Origin: Beta vulgaris subsp. vulgaris | Lineage: Eukaryota; Streptophyta; Magnoliopsida; Caryophyllales; Amaranthaceae | NCBI RefSeq assembly: GCF_026745355.1 | Contig: NC_079210.1 | Span: 34,103,942 to 34,167,941, forward strand | Reading direction: 5' to 3' | Length of the DNA: 64,000 nucleotides | Shown here: positions 22,053-34,187 of the stretch, piece after piece | Layout: every line of letters begins with the position of its first letter | How positions within the stretch are numbered: the stretch's first letter is position 1 | Program-made: the position numbers and the translations under genes | Notes under the pieces: model-generated | Database searches by the model: none | What the model was told of the DNA's origin: nothing | Seen by the model: the letters and a program-made list of their open reading frames with translations, nothing else

Positions 22053-25000
22053 ATGGATTCTTATTCTTCTTCGTCGAATAATCCCGGCCGCCTAAGAGTC
22101 AGTCTTAATACTAGAACAGATAACCTTCCCTCTTCGGCATATTCTAGAGTTGGGCCTATTCTGGCCGGTCATGCATTTTATTTTTATGGACATGGACGTA
22201 AAGTCAGACGATCCAGTGTTTACCTATCCAGGGTAATCTAGTGCTCGTCAAACAAACTGCTCGTCTAAGACGTGGAGTAAAACTCCCAGCCTACAGCTCT
22301 GAGATGGAGGCGTCAACCGATAGAGTCACGAGGACGGGGAGCGTGAAATCCAAAGCGTCAGGCCGACACTTGAACCTTCTTCTCCTAGAAGCGTCCAGGA
22401 GGAAGGACCTAACGAGGTGACCTCTTAGGCTAGCCTGTCTAGGAGAGGCATGGAGGTAGAAGTGGCCAACGAAGCAGAAAATAGATCTGATCTCTCCAAC
22501 AATTCAGACGACCCCTCCACAACTTCTTCCGAAATTAGACGGCGACTAGGTCCTCTTTCTGACCCTATGTTTATTTTAGCCAATAATGGTTTGCTAGGAA
22601 GGGTAGGTATTGGCCTTAGACACTTCTCCTCGGCCATTCTTATGCCGGGGTATTCTTTTTTCTTGCCTGGTAGAAAGGACAAATTGTCAGTGCTCCCTTT
22701 GGCCATTTTCCCGTTTGTCGGCTGGCTTTAAACGCGGGGCTAAGATTTCCCCTTCACCCTCTCGTTAGCCGGCTTTTACATTATTATAACATTGGCCACA
22801 ATCAATTAGCTCCTAGCAAAACATCCCGACTTTTGTTGGCCGTTTGCGAGTTAAAGGGTGTCACTCCTTCTTTGTCGGCCTTTACCTAGATACACTATGT
22901 ATCGAAGTTTCCTAAAACAGTAGAAGGAGCCTGGTTCAGTGTCTGCAACCGTCACGTTTTCTTACGTCTTGGGACAAGACCTCCAAAATGCATGTCTGGA
23001 AGGTGGAATTTTTGTTCGTCCAAGCACCTAATGAGGAAGTGGCTAGGTAATATAGCCACTTTAGCCAGGAGTCTACCAATACTGCACGAACAACATCCTT
23101 TTTAGAGCTGAGGAGCAGTTTTGACGAGGAACTGGTAGAATACTTCAGAATATCAGAGTATTCTGCCCCAAACAACTTGTGCTTCAAGGGTTCGTCCAAC
23201 TGGATGCCCTTTAAGGAAATGTTTTACAACGATAATTTCCTGGTCTCCGCTGGCTTGTGGTTGGCCGAAGATAGAGGTATCCCCTTTATTTCTCAAGTAA
23301 ACTTCCTCATCTGAATATCCTGTATTATTAATGATATGCTTTCTTTTTCAGCTCTGGCCAAAGCAACGTTAAAGAAGTCTTGGATGGGGGACATCAATAT
23401 GTCCAAATTTACTAGCTCTCTTTGGAAAGAGTACAATAAGACTGGCTCTAAAAAGAGGACGGATACTCTAGTTAGTTAGTTTTTTTTTATTACATTGTCC
23501 GGCCTGGACCTTCGTCCAGAGTGCTTGACAAAATGGTGCAAGGAGGCCTGGAGCCCATCCATTATAGGACGAGACTCTCTCTTAAATGGGAAGGCGGCTG
23601 GCAATCCTCTGGCCGGCTTTCTCTCTCATCTAGCTTTTGTTTGGAAACTGGAGTCTTTATTCAGTTTCTGGACGAGGCTCTTTCCTGGGTGGAAAACGGC
23701 CAACTGTCTTCTAGCCGACCTCCTTCTCCGGGCAGCCTTCATCCGGGAATCGAAAATATTTTTCAGTTTTTGGATGAGGCTCTTTCCTAGGGGAAGAACG
23801 GCCAACCGTCTTCTAGCCGACCTTCTTCTCTGGGTAACCTTCGTCTTGGGACTGAAATTGTTTTTCAATTTCTGGACGAGTCTCTTTCTCATATGAGGAC
23901 CGACCAACTGTCTTCTAGCTGACTTCCTCCTTTGGGCAGCGTTCATTTGAAATTTCATTTCTAACTTACGTTTTCCATTTTGTATTTAGAAAAATTCCCC
24001 AATTTCAAAAGCGTTGGCAGAAAAGACGGCTACCAAGATAAGATCAACCGCTTCGGGCGACATTCCTCCTGCCAAAAAATCTAAAGGCTTTAAAGCCAAG
24101 AAGAAAGTTGAGCGTGCATCTCTTCCAAAGGCCGAGAAGACTTCAAAACTTGAGGTTGGGAAGGCCATTGTTCCCTTTGTGGGGGATGGTATCCAGACGC
24201 CTTCTTCCATCGTGCCTGCTATACAGCCGGACGCGGTTGTGCTCCTGGACAACCCAACCACGACATAGACAGAATCTGGTCTGCCAGACGCGGCTAAGGA
24301 AAGTTCGGCCTTTAGTGGCCATGTTGCTAGGGTCGTATCTCAGATACCCCGTGCATATAGGTTCGCTTTGTTGTCTTCTCGTGAGTCCTACTACTCCAAC
24401 ATAATTAAGACACTGCGTGTTGGCAGGCGTCCGATGAGTCCGTCCAACAGGCTATCAGTGGTCATTCCCGTCAGAAACACTAACGAATCTCCTGATTCAG
24501 ATAAGGGCAAAGGATTGGCTGAAGCAGTTCATGAGGCTTCCCCTGTACTATCAGACAACGAGTCCTCGGCTGCTTTCGCCAGGATGACCTTGCCCGATCG
24601 TAAGAAGCTCAAGCAGGAGCTCTTCAAGTGCTTTCTTGAGCCTTATATCAAAGGCTTGAGAGGTGCTTCTTCTAGGCATGTAGGCTACATGTCCGAGCTT
24701 GCTGCTGAGGTATAGAAATCATTTCCCTGCCGTTCTTCTTTTATACTTGTATAATATGATTTTTATACGATCGGACTTATATGCCTTCTTCTTCTTAGCT
24801 CTTTGCTCGCAGTATCCTAACGGAAGACTGGGCTAAGCAACTCATAAAGGAAAACAAATAACTCGCCTGGCAGGCTACAACAACCGAGGACAAGGCCACT
24901 CATGATATAGAGGGGGCGAAAATTATGCACCGCCACTCTAGGGAAGCATGGGAGAAGCGTGGCCGAGATGGAGGCGACCAACAAAAACTACCTACTTCAA

Positions 25001-25342
25001 ATCCATAGCCTCTTCGACGAGAAGGATGAGCTGAAGACTGAGAGGAATACTGCCGTTTTGGTCGTCGTCCAACTTAGAAGGGAGAATTGCCTTCCAAGGG
25101 CCCATAACAATTGGCTAAAAGAGGATGCGGCTCAAGCCTTCAATGACGCTAACGAAGCTCTGAACGAGGTCATTGACACCTCCAAGACCTGGGTTGTGAA
25201 GGCCTTCGAAATGGTGGCCGAAGCAGATGACGTTCCTCGTTATGAGCGTCATCTAGACTTCCAAGAAAGTCTTCACAGGGCCATGGTGACCGGGGATGAG
25301 CCTCCGATCTTTCAGGAGTCGTCTTATGACGAATATGAGTAG
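22053..25342 (+). pseudogene. Antisense ORF of the Gypsy element (putative gypsy-type transposon protein)
   Basis: A series of plus-strand coding pieces in shifting frames. From about 22737 the translation reads LRFPLHPLVSRLLHYYN, then IGHNQLAPSKTSRLLLAVCE, the pattern of the plant putative gypsy-type transposon domain (Transposase_28 type). The piece at 24014 is Lys-rich (PPAKKSKGFKAKKKVE) and could be a nuclear localisation segment. The piece at 24959-25342 (MAEMEATNKNYLLQIHSLFD, DELKTERNTAVLVVVQLRRE) looks like a coiled coil. Breaks include a frameshift near 22731 and a stop at about 22888. Such ORFs lie opposite to gag-pol in Tat/Retand elements; their function is unknown. Introns may account for some frame changes. 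Confidence 0.65.
23605..23945 (+). repeat. Tandem repeat, period about 102 bases, within the antisense ORF
   Basis: Three to four copies of a unit containing TTTCTGGACGAGGCTCTTTC and CTTCTAGCCGACCT. The period is a multiple of three, so the 34-residue repeat (FSFWTRLFPG..TANCLLADLLL) stays open through all copies in the frame of 23495-23896. Confidence 0.85.
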
Positions 25343-26560
25343 GAGACGGCCAAAGAAGAGATTCAAGCTGATGATGCCGATATCCCTCCTATTGAATAGA
25401 ACTCATAGCCTAGGCTCCTTGTTTTTCTATTTTTGAGGTTGTAATCCTTTTGGACAAATTGATATGTATCAGAACTTTCTTGTCCAACCTTGTTCTTGTT
25501 TGCTAAGTACCATGATGACCCGTCTAATTCTGAAGATCAATGATTTCTAAATAAACATTCCTCGTCCAATACTGTTACAATGGATGAACGAATTGCATCT
25601 GTAATTGTCTAATTTTCAAGTGCTAAAGTTATTCGTTCATGACCATAAAAGTGCTTTAATTTTATAATACTTCTAATGTTTATTGCTTACTGGACGAATC
25701 TTATTTTCATGATTTCACAACTGTTAATACTATTCGGCTGACTTTAGAGACGTCAAGAGATTTTAGCGTTAATGCTTTTTATGCTAAGTGCCAAGTTGTC
25801 CTGTGCAATTGATCATTGCTTTAGGCGAGACTATTCAGATGACAATTTGTCTTAGATTTTTTAGAGGATTGCTGCTTTTTCTTTTTCTTGGATGGATTCA
25901 ACTTTAGCCGAAACCTTGAATCTTTATATCTTGGCTCTCCCCCCCCCCCCCCTTCTTGGACGAAGTATATGTTATTATGGATCCCCATTGTTCCAAGAAG
26001 GAAAACAACCATGATTATCAATGGGCCCTGAAGGACAAAAGCATTCAGGGGACCGGTGGCCCGGCCAACTTTCTTTATTGTTTTTTTGTAATAACTTGTT
26101 CCTTTACTAAGGTAGGTATTATCTGGATGGCCTTATGATTGTAAGTAAGATCCCTTTACTAAGTTTTCTTAATTCTGTCCGTCTTCTTTTAGGAGATGAT
26201 GTTACTCTTTCTAGAGTTTATCAATTGAATGCCATTCGTCATGTGATAGAGCTTATAGATCTGTAACATCTTTGGCCGGTCTCCCTGTAGAAGCATTGTA
26301 CGTCAAGGAAATTTTCCTTGTTTTACTTATATTGTAGACGTTTTTGTTTTTATTTACTTTGTTACATAGTTAATAAGTCTGGTCGGTTGTAAGATGGCCC
26401 TAAGTAAATAGCGTTAAATAACAAGTAAACAAACAAATATAGGGGGAAAGTAGAATTGTATTATATGATTTTTTTTCTTGGCTAATTACCAAGGTACATG
26501 TATACATATCTACTTTTTGATTGCTGTGCCGCAACACTTAGAATTTAATAAGACTTCCTT
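25343..26560. other. Non-coding stretch between antisense ORF and pol
   Basis: AT-rich, with a poly(C) run of about 12 bases near 25940. Short ORFs here are not supported. It probably represents the 3' flanks of the convergent antisense ORF and pol. Confidence 0.5.
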
Positions 26561-28002
26561 AATTAACTCAAACCTGATACTTTTTCAATGTATCTGAATT
26601 CCTAGTTCGCAGAATAGGACGGTCATCCCTGGCTTGAAGACGAAAGGTGCCACTTCGAGCTTCTTGGATGATTTGATAGAGTCCTTCCCAATTTGGTGTT
26701 AGCTTACCCTACTCTCTGGCTCTACCGACGACCTCCATCTTCCTTAGGACAAGATCCCTTAGTTTGAGTGGTCGTCTGGCGACTCTCTTGTTAAAGTCCC
26801 GAGCCATCCGAAGCTTGTACAGTTGCATTCTTAGGAATGCATTACCCGTAATCTTTGGCATGTGATCCGAGGTCGTGCGCAGGGAAGCCCAATTGGCCTC
26901 TTATGAGGATAACATGATTCATAGAGTAGGTTTCTCTATTTCAATGGGCAAGACGGCTTCAGAACCATAGACAAGCATGAACAAAGTTTCCCCAGTTGAA
27001 TTCTTGGCTGTTGTTCTGATGGACCATAATACCAATTGCAATTCCTCCACCCATAGGCCTTTAGCATTGTCTAGTTTTTTTTAATGCCATTTGAGAAGAT
27101 GTTGTTGAACGCTTCTACTTGCCTATTTGCCTGCGGGTGAGCAATAACCGTGAAATGAGCCTTGATTTCCAGTTCAGCCTACCAGTCTTTGAGTTTAGGA
27201 GTGTCAATTTGTGGTCCATTGTCAAAGACAATGGACTGAGGCATGTCGAATCTTGTTATGATGTTTTTCCAAATTAAGCCTTTGACATCATTAGTAGTGA
27301 TTCTCCACATTGCTTCAGCTTCAACCCACTTGGTGAAGTAATCCACCGCTACTAACACAAATTTTTTCTGACCTACTACTATGGGAAAGGGTCCTAGAAT
27401 GTCCATGCCCTATTTGGCAAAGGGAAGCGGGAACAAGACTAAGGTTAAATAGTTGGACGACTTCTGGTGAACATTACCGTGTTTTTGACAACTATCACAT
27501 TTTTTGGCATAGGTAAGGGCTTCTTCCTTTAAGGTGGGCCAGTAATACTAACGCTTTTTCCCCCAACGCTCTTCCCCCTATATGAGAAGCGTAGACTCCT
27601 TCATGAAGCTCTTTCAATACCTCAAATCCACCTTCTCTAGTTATGCACTTGAGAAGAGGACGGTTAAATGCTTTCTTGTAAAGAGTTTCGTCCCATAGCT
27701 CGAACCACTTGTCCCTGGCCTTGACATACTACAGGATCCAAAAGTAAATGGCCTATTTTCTTGAACTCTATAATGGGTTCCATCCAAACTTGCTCCCGAT
27801 TGAGGAACAATACTTGCTCTTGATTAATACTTTTCTTTGACTTCACTTCCCAAAACACCGTTCTTGTTGCATCACCTTCGGCCGAGCTATCCAACTTTGA
27901 GAGAGCATCAACTTGATTATTTTCTAATCTCGGAAGTTGGTCAAGAACAAATCGCTTCAAGGATTCGACCTCTTCTTTGATCACGTGCATATATTTTCTC
28001 AT
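26560..28002 (-). pseudogene. pol: Gypsy RNase H tail and integrase
   Basis: From high to low coordinates the minus strand holds an RNase H tail (VEGLKRFVLDQLPR-like block and NNQVDALSKLDSSAEGD, 27664-28002), an integrase zinc-binding piece (KCDSCQKHGNVHQ, about 27490) and the integrase core (MDILGPFPIVVGQKKFVLVA, VDYFTKWVEAE, FDMPQSIVFDNGPQ; 27179-27406). The first two catalytic Asp positions of the core are visible; the distal Glu region is broken. A C-terminal part (RVARRPLKLRDLVLRK, LTPNWEGLYQI) follows down to about 26560. Several stops and frameshifts, for example just upstream of MDILGPFP, make it non-functional. Confidence 0.8.
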
Positions 28003-28119
28003 ACATGCTTCTCTGCATTCAAAATCTCCATTAACTTGACTAACGACTAGTAGAGAGTCTGACTTATCCTTAATCGCGGCCGCCTTACATATTTTTATCC
28101 ATGATAAAAGGGCTTCGTA

Positions 28120-28632
28120 TTATTCTTTATTATTTGACACTTGAAATTCAAATCTGAGTATATATTCAAACTTATCTCCTTCTGGAGATTGGCAAATTAT
28201 TCCTGCCCCACATCCATTGATGGTAGAAGATCCATCTACCATGAGCATCCAGTGCTTTCTTCCTTCAGCTGGATCTTTTACAGATTCTATAGCTGGCCGA
28301 GTAAGCTCAACTATAAAATCAGCACTGATGATGTTCATTGAACTGCCAGTATAAATCAACATACTTCTTACTCTCAGTTTTGTTAGCTTCATCTCCACCA
28401 CCAAGAGATCATCATGAGGAGTTCTCAGTTTCCTATCTAATTCGTTGACTACCACTTTAGGGAATGGATCAGCCTCTGCTCGATTGGTTGACAAAACCTG
28501 GCCGAGTTCCTTAAGGTAGTTCTTATGCCCTCTATTTGTTGGTCCCCCGACAGCAAATCCTCCCGATATTACGTACAAGAACCACATCCTCATATGTGCT
28601 TTCGCTTTCTTTTCTCCTGTTTTGACGGTCAT
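28120..28632 (-). pseudogene. pol: Gypsy protease joined directly to RNase H, reverse transcriptase missing
   Basis: A 170-codon ORF. Residues about 85-120 are the aspartic protease (LRVRSMLIYTGSSMNIISAD), with the active-site DTGSS changed to YTGSS. Within about 15 residues the sequence becomes RNase H (HWMLMVDGSSTINGCGAGI, CQSPEGDKFEY). In Tat-lineage elements the whole reverse transcriptase lies between these two domains, so it has been deleted while the reading frame stayed open. The residue before the junction (RPAIESVKDPAEGRKHW) reads smoothly into RNase H. Confidence 0.75.
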
Positions 28633-28639
28633 CTTTCTT

Positions 28640-29894
28640 TTGAAATTTTCTTCCCCCTTGGGGCAATTACGAATTAATTTTTCCCTTCCAAGCTAAACCC
28701 TCCAAAGCTCGTTTGAGATGCTTACACTCATTTGTTTCATGGCCGCAATCTTTTTAAAAGTGGTAATACCTGCTTTTATCCCTGTTTCTACAGGGAGTCT
28801 TCGTCTCGGCCGGGGCCTTGAGCTCATGTCTATCTTTAATCTCCATAAGAATGGGGTATTGATCCTTGCTAAATGCAATGGGCTCTGTTGGAGTTTTAGA
28901 CTCTCTTCTTTTGCTCCGTCGGGACGAAGTTGTTGCAAAATTCAGGGTACAAGCCTCGACCTTATACTGATTGTTTTTCTTTGGCTGAATTGTTTCCTCA
29001 ACCTTTTTAGTTCTCGGATGCTTTGCCTCTGCATAGACTTCATTGGCATGAATGAATGCTTCAGCCTCTCTGAGAGCCTCAGCTAAAGTAGTGATCTTCT
29101 TCTTTACCAGATCAAATTTAAAACTTCATGGCCTCTAGCCCCTGATGAAGGCGTTAAAAGCCACACCATCATTGAGGTCATGAATCTGTAGCGCCTCCAA
29201 GTTAAATCTATTAACAGAACTTCTCAGAGCTTCCTTCGTTCCTTGGATTACCCAAGTGCATGCTTGTTTTCTGTTTTGGCCTATTTGCCACAAAGTGACT
29301 AGTGAAAGATAACTAAGTTGTTTGAAATTATTCACTGAGTTAGGAGAGAGATTGTAGAACACTTTTTGAGCCACACCTTTTAGGGTGGCTGGGAAATTCT
29401 TGCACAACGTGGCATCATCTACTGCCTGAACATACATTTGATGCTTGTATACAGACAAGTGAGCGTCCGGATCCCTGCTTCCATCAAAGGGATCTATTGT
29501 AGAAAGCTTAACCTTTGGGAAAGGGGGTACTTCCATGATTCTGGCCGAGAATAGAGTCCGGCCAGTTAATTCAGAGAGTTCCCGACAGTCCCTCAATGGG
29601 TATGTGCTCCCTACGATATTCCTTTAGTACTAGATTAGAGGGGGTTTTTGCGAGCCCTGGTCCCCTATACACCATAGGTTGTAACACTATCTTTTTTTCA
29701 TATCTTGGCTGAACAACATAGGGTACCAGACTTCTTCCCTCAGTCTTGGACGACAGCCTCAATAGACAATACCTTGGATAGGGGGTGGATCCTATGGCCG
29801 AGCGTTGCAAAGCGACCGCCTTCTTAGCTTCCAGATACTCCCGAGCATCTGTTTCCATCCTATGCCCACTTGGTGGAAGGTTATCATCCTTCAC
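28640..29894 (-). pseudogene. gag: Gypsy gag, C-terminal part
   Basis: The piece 29135-29596 reads a retrotransposon gag capsid domain (PPFPKVKLSTIDPFDGSRDP, AHLSVYKHQM, NFPATLKGVAQKVFYNL). A zinc-finger segment (KKDCGHETNECKHLKRALE) follows at about 28700-28760. The N-terminal part (29571-29894) contains KKIVLQPMVYRGPGLAK. Gag continues upstream across the CACTA insertion to the start at 34134 (MARNRSLEVQVHD). Frameshifts separate the pieces. Confidence 0.75.
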
Positions 29895-30188
29895 AGCTCA
29901 CTAACTTCCGGTTGTTTTCCTTTAGTAAGCCTCTTAGAGAGTTCCTACTTGGTGGAAGGTTATCACTCTCCTAAGAATGCCCCTTCAGAGGGTTGAAACC
30001 AGCTGGATCCTTTACTTGAAAAGACAGCATATTACTCTTAATCTACACTTGAACGATCGCAACCATCTTAATCCGAAAATCGTTCAAGACGTTTTCCAGA
30101 TGGACAACTGTCACAGGACGTTCAAGATTCTCCTTAATGACAAGCTCTCGACTTCATCCAGAAAGATTGACAATAGCCGGAGGCTATC

Positions 30189-33100
30189 CACTACAAGAAT
30201 GAATGGCTATTGCAACCAACCTTAACGATCTTACGGAAATCTGGTCGTAAAAAGTAACCAATTACGACGAGATTTGCAACCCGTCGTAGATATTAAGGTT
30301 ATTTTGTGACGGGTCTTAAATTTGGTTGTAAACTTCAAAACCTGGTCGTAAAAAGAGTGAAAATTATGCGAAAAAACTTGAGCGGGAGCTTTCCCGGTTT
30401 CTTAATTCTTTAGCGTCCATATAATTACTAATTACAACGGGACCAACTGTTGCAAAAGACCTATTAAATTTAAGAAAAATATCATTAATTGTTAATCCCC
30501 AAAAATTTAAAAAACCTTCACTTCAAAAAACAAAAACAACCTACGCTACTGTACGTATTACTCGCTGTTCCATTGCGGTTCTTCACTGCGCAACTCCGAT
30601 CCTCTGTTCATCCGAATTGTCGAATTTCAGGGTAAGTTTCTCCATCTTTCATGCTATAAAGCTAATATCAGATGTTCCTTTTTATTTTTGTTCGCCTAAA
30701 TTTGACGGTCTCATGTTTTTGGTCGCCTGATTTTCATAGTTTCAGGGGCGAATTCTCGAATTTCTGGGCGAATTCCTCCATTGGCGCCCTAATTTGCGAA
30801 TTTCTGGGCGAATTTCAAGGCGAATTATCGAATTTCTGGGCGAATTCCTCCTTTGGGAGATGCTTTTGTTCGCCTAATTTTCATAGCTTCAGGGGAATTA
30901 GGTATTATTCTTCCAGTTTCAAGGCATAATTTTGATTTAAATATTTTCATAATCTTAAACCATAATTGTCGAATTTGGCTGGTATTCTATTCGTTGGTTT
31001 GATTTTATTAGAATATCTACTTATAATATTATACTATGATAATATCTAATTACGGCTGTAATTATCTAATAATATTATCCCAAACTTTGCCTTCTGTGCA
31101 AACTTTACGCATCTTCCAGCTTGTCTATGATAATATCTAATTATAATATTATCCCAAAATTGCAAATTTGAAACCCAAATCAAACAAAACGATAAGAAGA
31201 TTTCTGAATTGTGATTTGCTTGTTGTCCAGTATATGTGTTTCTCTTTGTGAATACGATATATGATAAAAAGATTTCTGAATTGTGATTTGCTTGTTGTCC
31301 AGTATTGGCAGTATATGTGTTTCTCTTTGTGAATAAGATATATGATGTTTGGTGTAGTCTCTGATTCTGTTTGGAAAGTGGTTCTATGCAGTGGAATTGA
31401 GTGAGCTATGCAGCGGTAATTTTGGTGAATGATGAATTAGAATGATGCATGTTTTCTTTAGATTTTTTATATATATTAAAGTGCTTCTCTTGTAAAGAGA
31501 GTTGTTAAGATTCATGGTTAAGGAGAAGAAGAACATAGAGCGTGATTTTTAATGGTTGGGGAAGGGTTTTATGATGTTAGAATAATTAACTTAAGTATCG
31601 GTTAGTAATTTACCTTTAATTGGATGGTTAGCTAAGTTTTAAGTGGACTAGGATCACTATGTATAAGTTTATATAAGTACATTCTTGGGGTTTCTAGGCT
31701 CTAACTGACATGTTATTCGAGGTTATTATTTGCTAACACTTGGATTTGGATTTGGATTTTTGTGTTTTATTATTTTAGAATGAGATAGTTGACGTTGAGA
31801 AAGAGAATCCATCTCTATCACACTTTGAAGTTGTCGAAAAATGCTTTGGGGAACAAGATCGTGGTACCGTTGTCTGCTTTGGTTTTGGTGTAACACCTAA
31901 AGATGTAAGAGGGTCTTTACCTAGTAGAGCTGAGCTTATGGCACGTATCCAAGAGAAGGAACGAGAAAATGTTGATCTTAACAAAAAAATAGATGAAATA
32001 AAGGAGGACTACGGCAAAAAGATGAATGATATGGCCTCACAATTAAGCATGTTAATGGAAGCTCATATTCAACGAACTAGTGGTCGGGACCAAGCTATGC
32101 ATAACGTTTCAGGTTACTACACTTTCTAAGCTTTAAATTAAATGATTCTGATTTGCTTCTGATCATATCGCCCTTCCTTCGTCTTGTGTGGTATTCAACT
32201 TTTTGTTATTTAGCTTTTCTAAAAATTTCTTTCTCCAAATGCAATATGAGCATATCACGGTTATATACTAGGCACAACTCATATTGCAACATGAAATTAA
32301 ATTGATGAGACAAATTAAACAAGCTAGATATGAATAACTACTACTACCAGAAAGTTAAAACTTAACATTCAGTATCTTCTGTTGATTTTCAGTACAATAT
32401 TTGAAGGTTAAGCTGAAAAAACTGCATTTTTAGTACCTTGAGATAGTGAACATCACTTCCACATATACCAACAGCCTTCATTCTAATTCTTACATCATGG
32501 GGTCCTTCAGAAAATCACACCAACATATTCAGATCATTACATATTTAACATATACCAACAACCTTCATTCTAATTCTTAGTCTTGTTTGGCTGGTTTAAT
32601 TGAGTACTCAAGCTGTTAAGTAGATTATGCTTCTGATCATCACTCGAAATTGAGTGTAGTTGGCATATGAGGAATTAGAATATGGTGTAGATAATAAAAA
32701 ATGCTTTAATTGACTTTTTATTTGGTCATTTTTTCTTACTTCTTAATCCTTAATATTTTGTTGTGCAATGGATTTTGACACCAGGGTGATTGACTTTTGG
32801 TATTTGTATTAAGTTTGGATGTGTTCCTATGGAAATTGCAATTCATTTTTTTATCTCAGATATAGTAAATGTAATTTGTCATCTCATGACCCATTTGATT
32901 TTGTGGATTAATTAGCTGACAATCTGTATATGGACTAATTTTTTTTCTCATTGTTAGTTATTGACTTTTGGTATGTGGATTAGCTGACACCAGGGTAATT
33001 GAGTTTTGGTATTTGTATTAAGTACCTTGATTCTTGTTTTTTGTAAAGTGGCTCTTCCTTTAAATATATGGACTATTTTTTTTTTCTCATTGTTAGTTAT

Positions 33101-34059
33101 ACTTCTACTTTATCTGTTGTGTGTTAAAAATTTATACATTGTAATTTATAATTTGTTACCTTTTATTTTAGGGGCTTAGTAGCGAGGCGACTCGTGATTG
33201 GGCAAAACTAATAGTAGCAATGACACGTGGAGGAGATCCTTACGTGAAGCTTGAGTTGGAATGATATGGACTAACATTGCGGGTTATGACATTTTCTACA
33301 ATGTGGAAGAACTATAATAGTTAAGGTTTTTTTAGCTTGTGAAACTTTTGATATAGTCTCTAGATTTTTTTATCGTATTGAACCGTTAGCTCAAATTGCA
33401 GATACTTTTGTTATTGGTACTTGTGTTTGCACATCTATGTACTTATGAATTATGTTTTATCACGATATTCGGAGTGAGTGGTATATGGTTTACAGGTAAA
33501 TATAATGAATGCAAAGCAAGAATGGTCACAAAATGTAACAATTTGGTCCGGCAAAAACGAAACAAATACGTTCGTAAAAAGGTGCTATAAAAATCATATA
33601 ATAAAAGAACATCGACAAGAATTATGGTCGTAAAATGTGTTGTAAGAAATGCATGAAAAAGAATTGCGACAAGAAATATTGTCGTTAGTGGTGTAATGAA
33701 ATAATTCCAAGAGTATAATTGCGACTGGAAATTAGTCGTAATTAGGCCAACAATGACTTCCAAGAAAGTGATTTACGACGAGAAAATCTCGTCGTAAAAA
33801 GAATTATTCGAATTTCCAAAAACTCAATTGCGACAAGTAATCTCGTCGTAGATACAAACTTTTTGCGACGAGTTTTTTACCTCGTCGTAATATATCAATG
33901 ACGACGGCTCACTCAAACTGGTCGTAATGTTTTTTGCGACGGAGCCTTTTGCGACCGCGGACGACGGTACGGAAATCTCGTCGTAAAAGGCTTTTGCGAC
34001 GAGAAACTGCTCATTAGCAACAGGATTTCCCGTCGTTGATGAGGGTTATTCTTGTAGTG
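30189..34059 (+). mobile_element. CACTA (En/Spm) element, 3.9 kb, non-autonomous
   Basis: The ends are CACTACAAGAAT at 30189 and ATTCTTGTAGTG ending at 34059, with a 3-base ATC target duplication (30186-30188 and 34060-34062). Sub-terminal regions are full of short repeats related to CGTCGTAA/TTACGACG on both strands, as is usual for CACTA elements. The only coding trace is a split Transposase_24-type fragment. No tnp2-type DDE transposase is present, so it would depend on a helper. It lies inside the Gypsy gag region. Confidence 0.92.
31773..33264 (+). pseudogene. Ptta/En/Spm Transposase_24-type fragment in two exons
   Basis: The first piece (about 31780-32116) reads HFEVVEKCFGEQDRGTVVC, FGFGVTPKDVRGSLPSRAEL and then a coiled coil (QEKERENVDLNKKIDEIKE). 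The last piece (33173-33264) reads LSSEATRDWAKLIVAMTRGG and ends DPYVKLELE followed by a stop. This matches the C-terminal half of the plant Ptta/En/Spm transposase-associated family, thought to bind sub-terminal repeats. A long intron-like AT-rich region separates the pieces. The N-terminal half is absent. A tandem duplication of about 72 bases (31190-31345) lies upstream. Confidence 0.65.
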
Positions 34060-34187
34060 ATCGTTTCCTCGCGGTGGCCTTTTGTCATCCACCGTATCAT
34101 GTACTTGAACTTCCAAGCTTCTATTTCTAGCCACATTGGATGAGTGACAATCAGTCCTTGTTGCGTCTCCTCACATACGACACCAAA

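Noticed and set aside
25821..26138. Short ORFs around the poly(C) run in the Gypsy element
   Set aside because: Low-complexity translation and overlap on both strands; treated as non-coding.
33913..34134. A single 73-codon gene on the minus strand
   Set aside because: It crosses the CACTA terminus at 34059: the first part is Gypsy gag and the rest is CACTA sub-terminal repeat.
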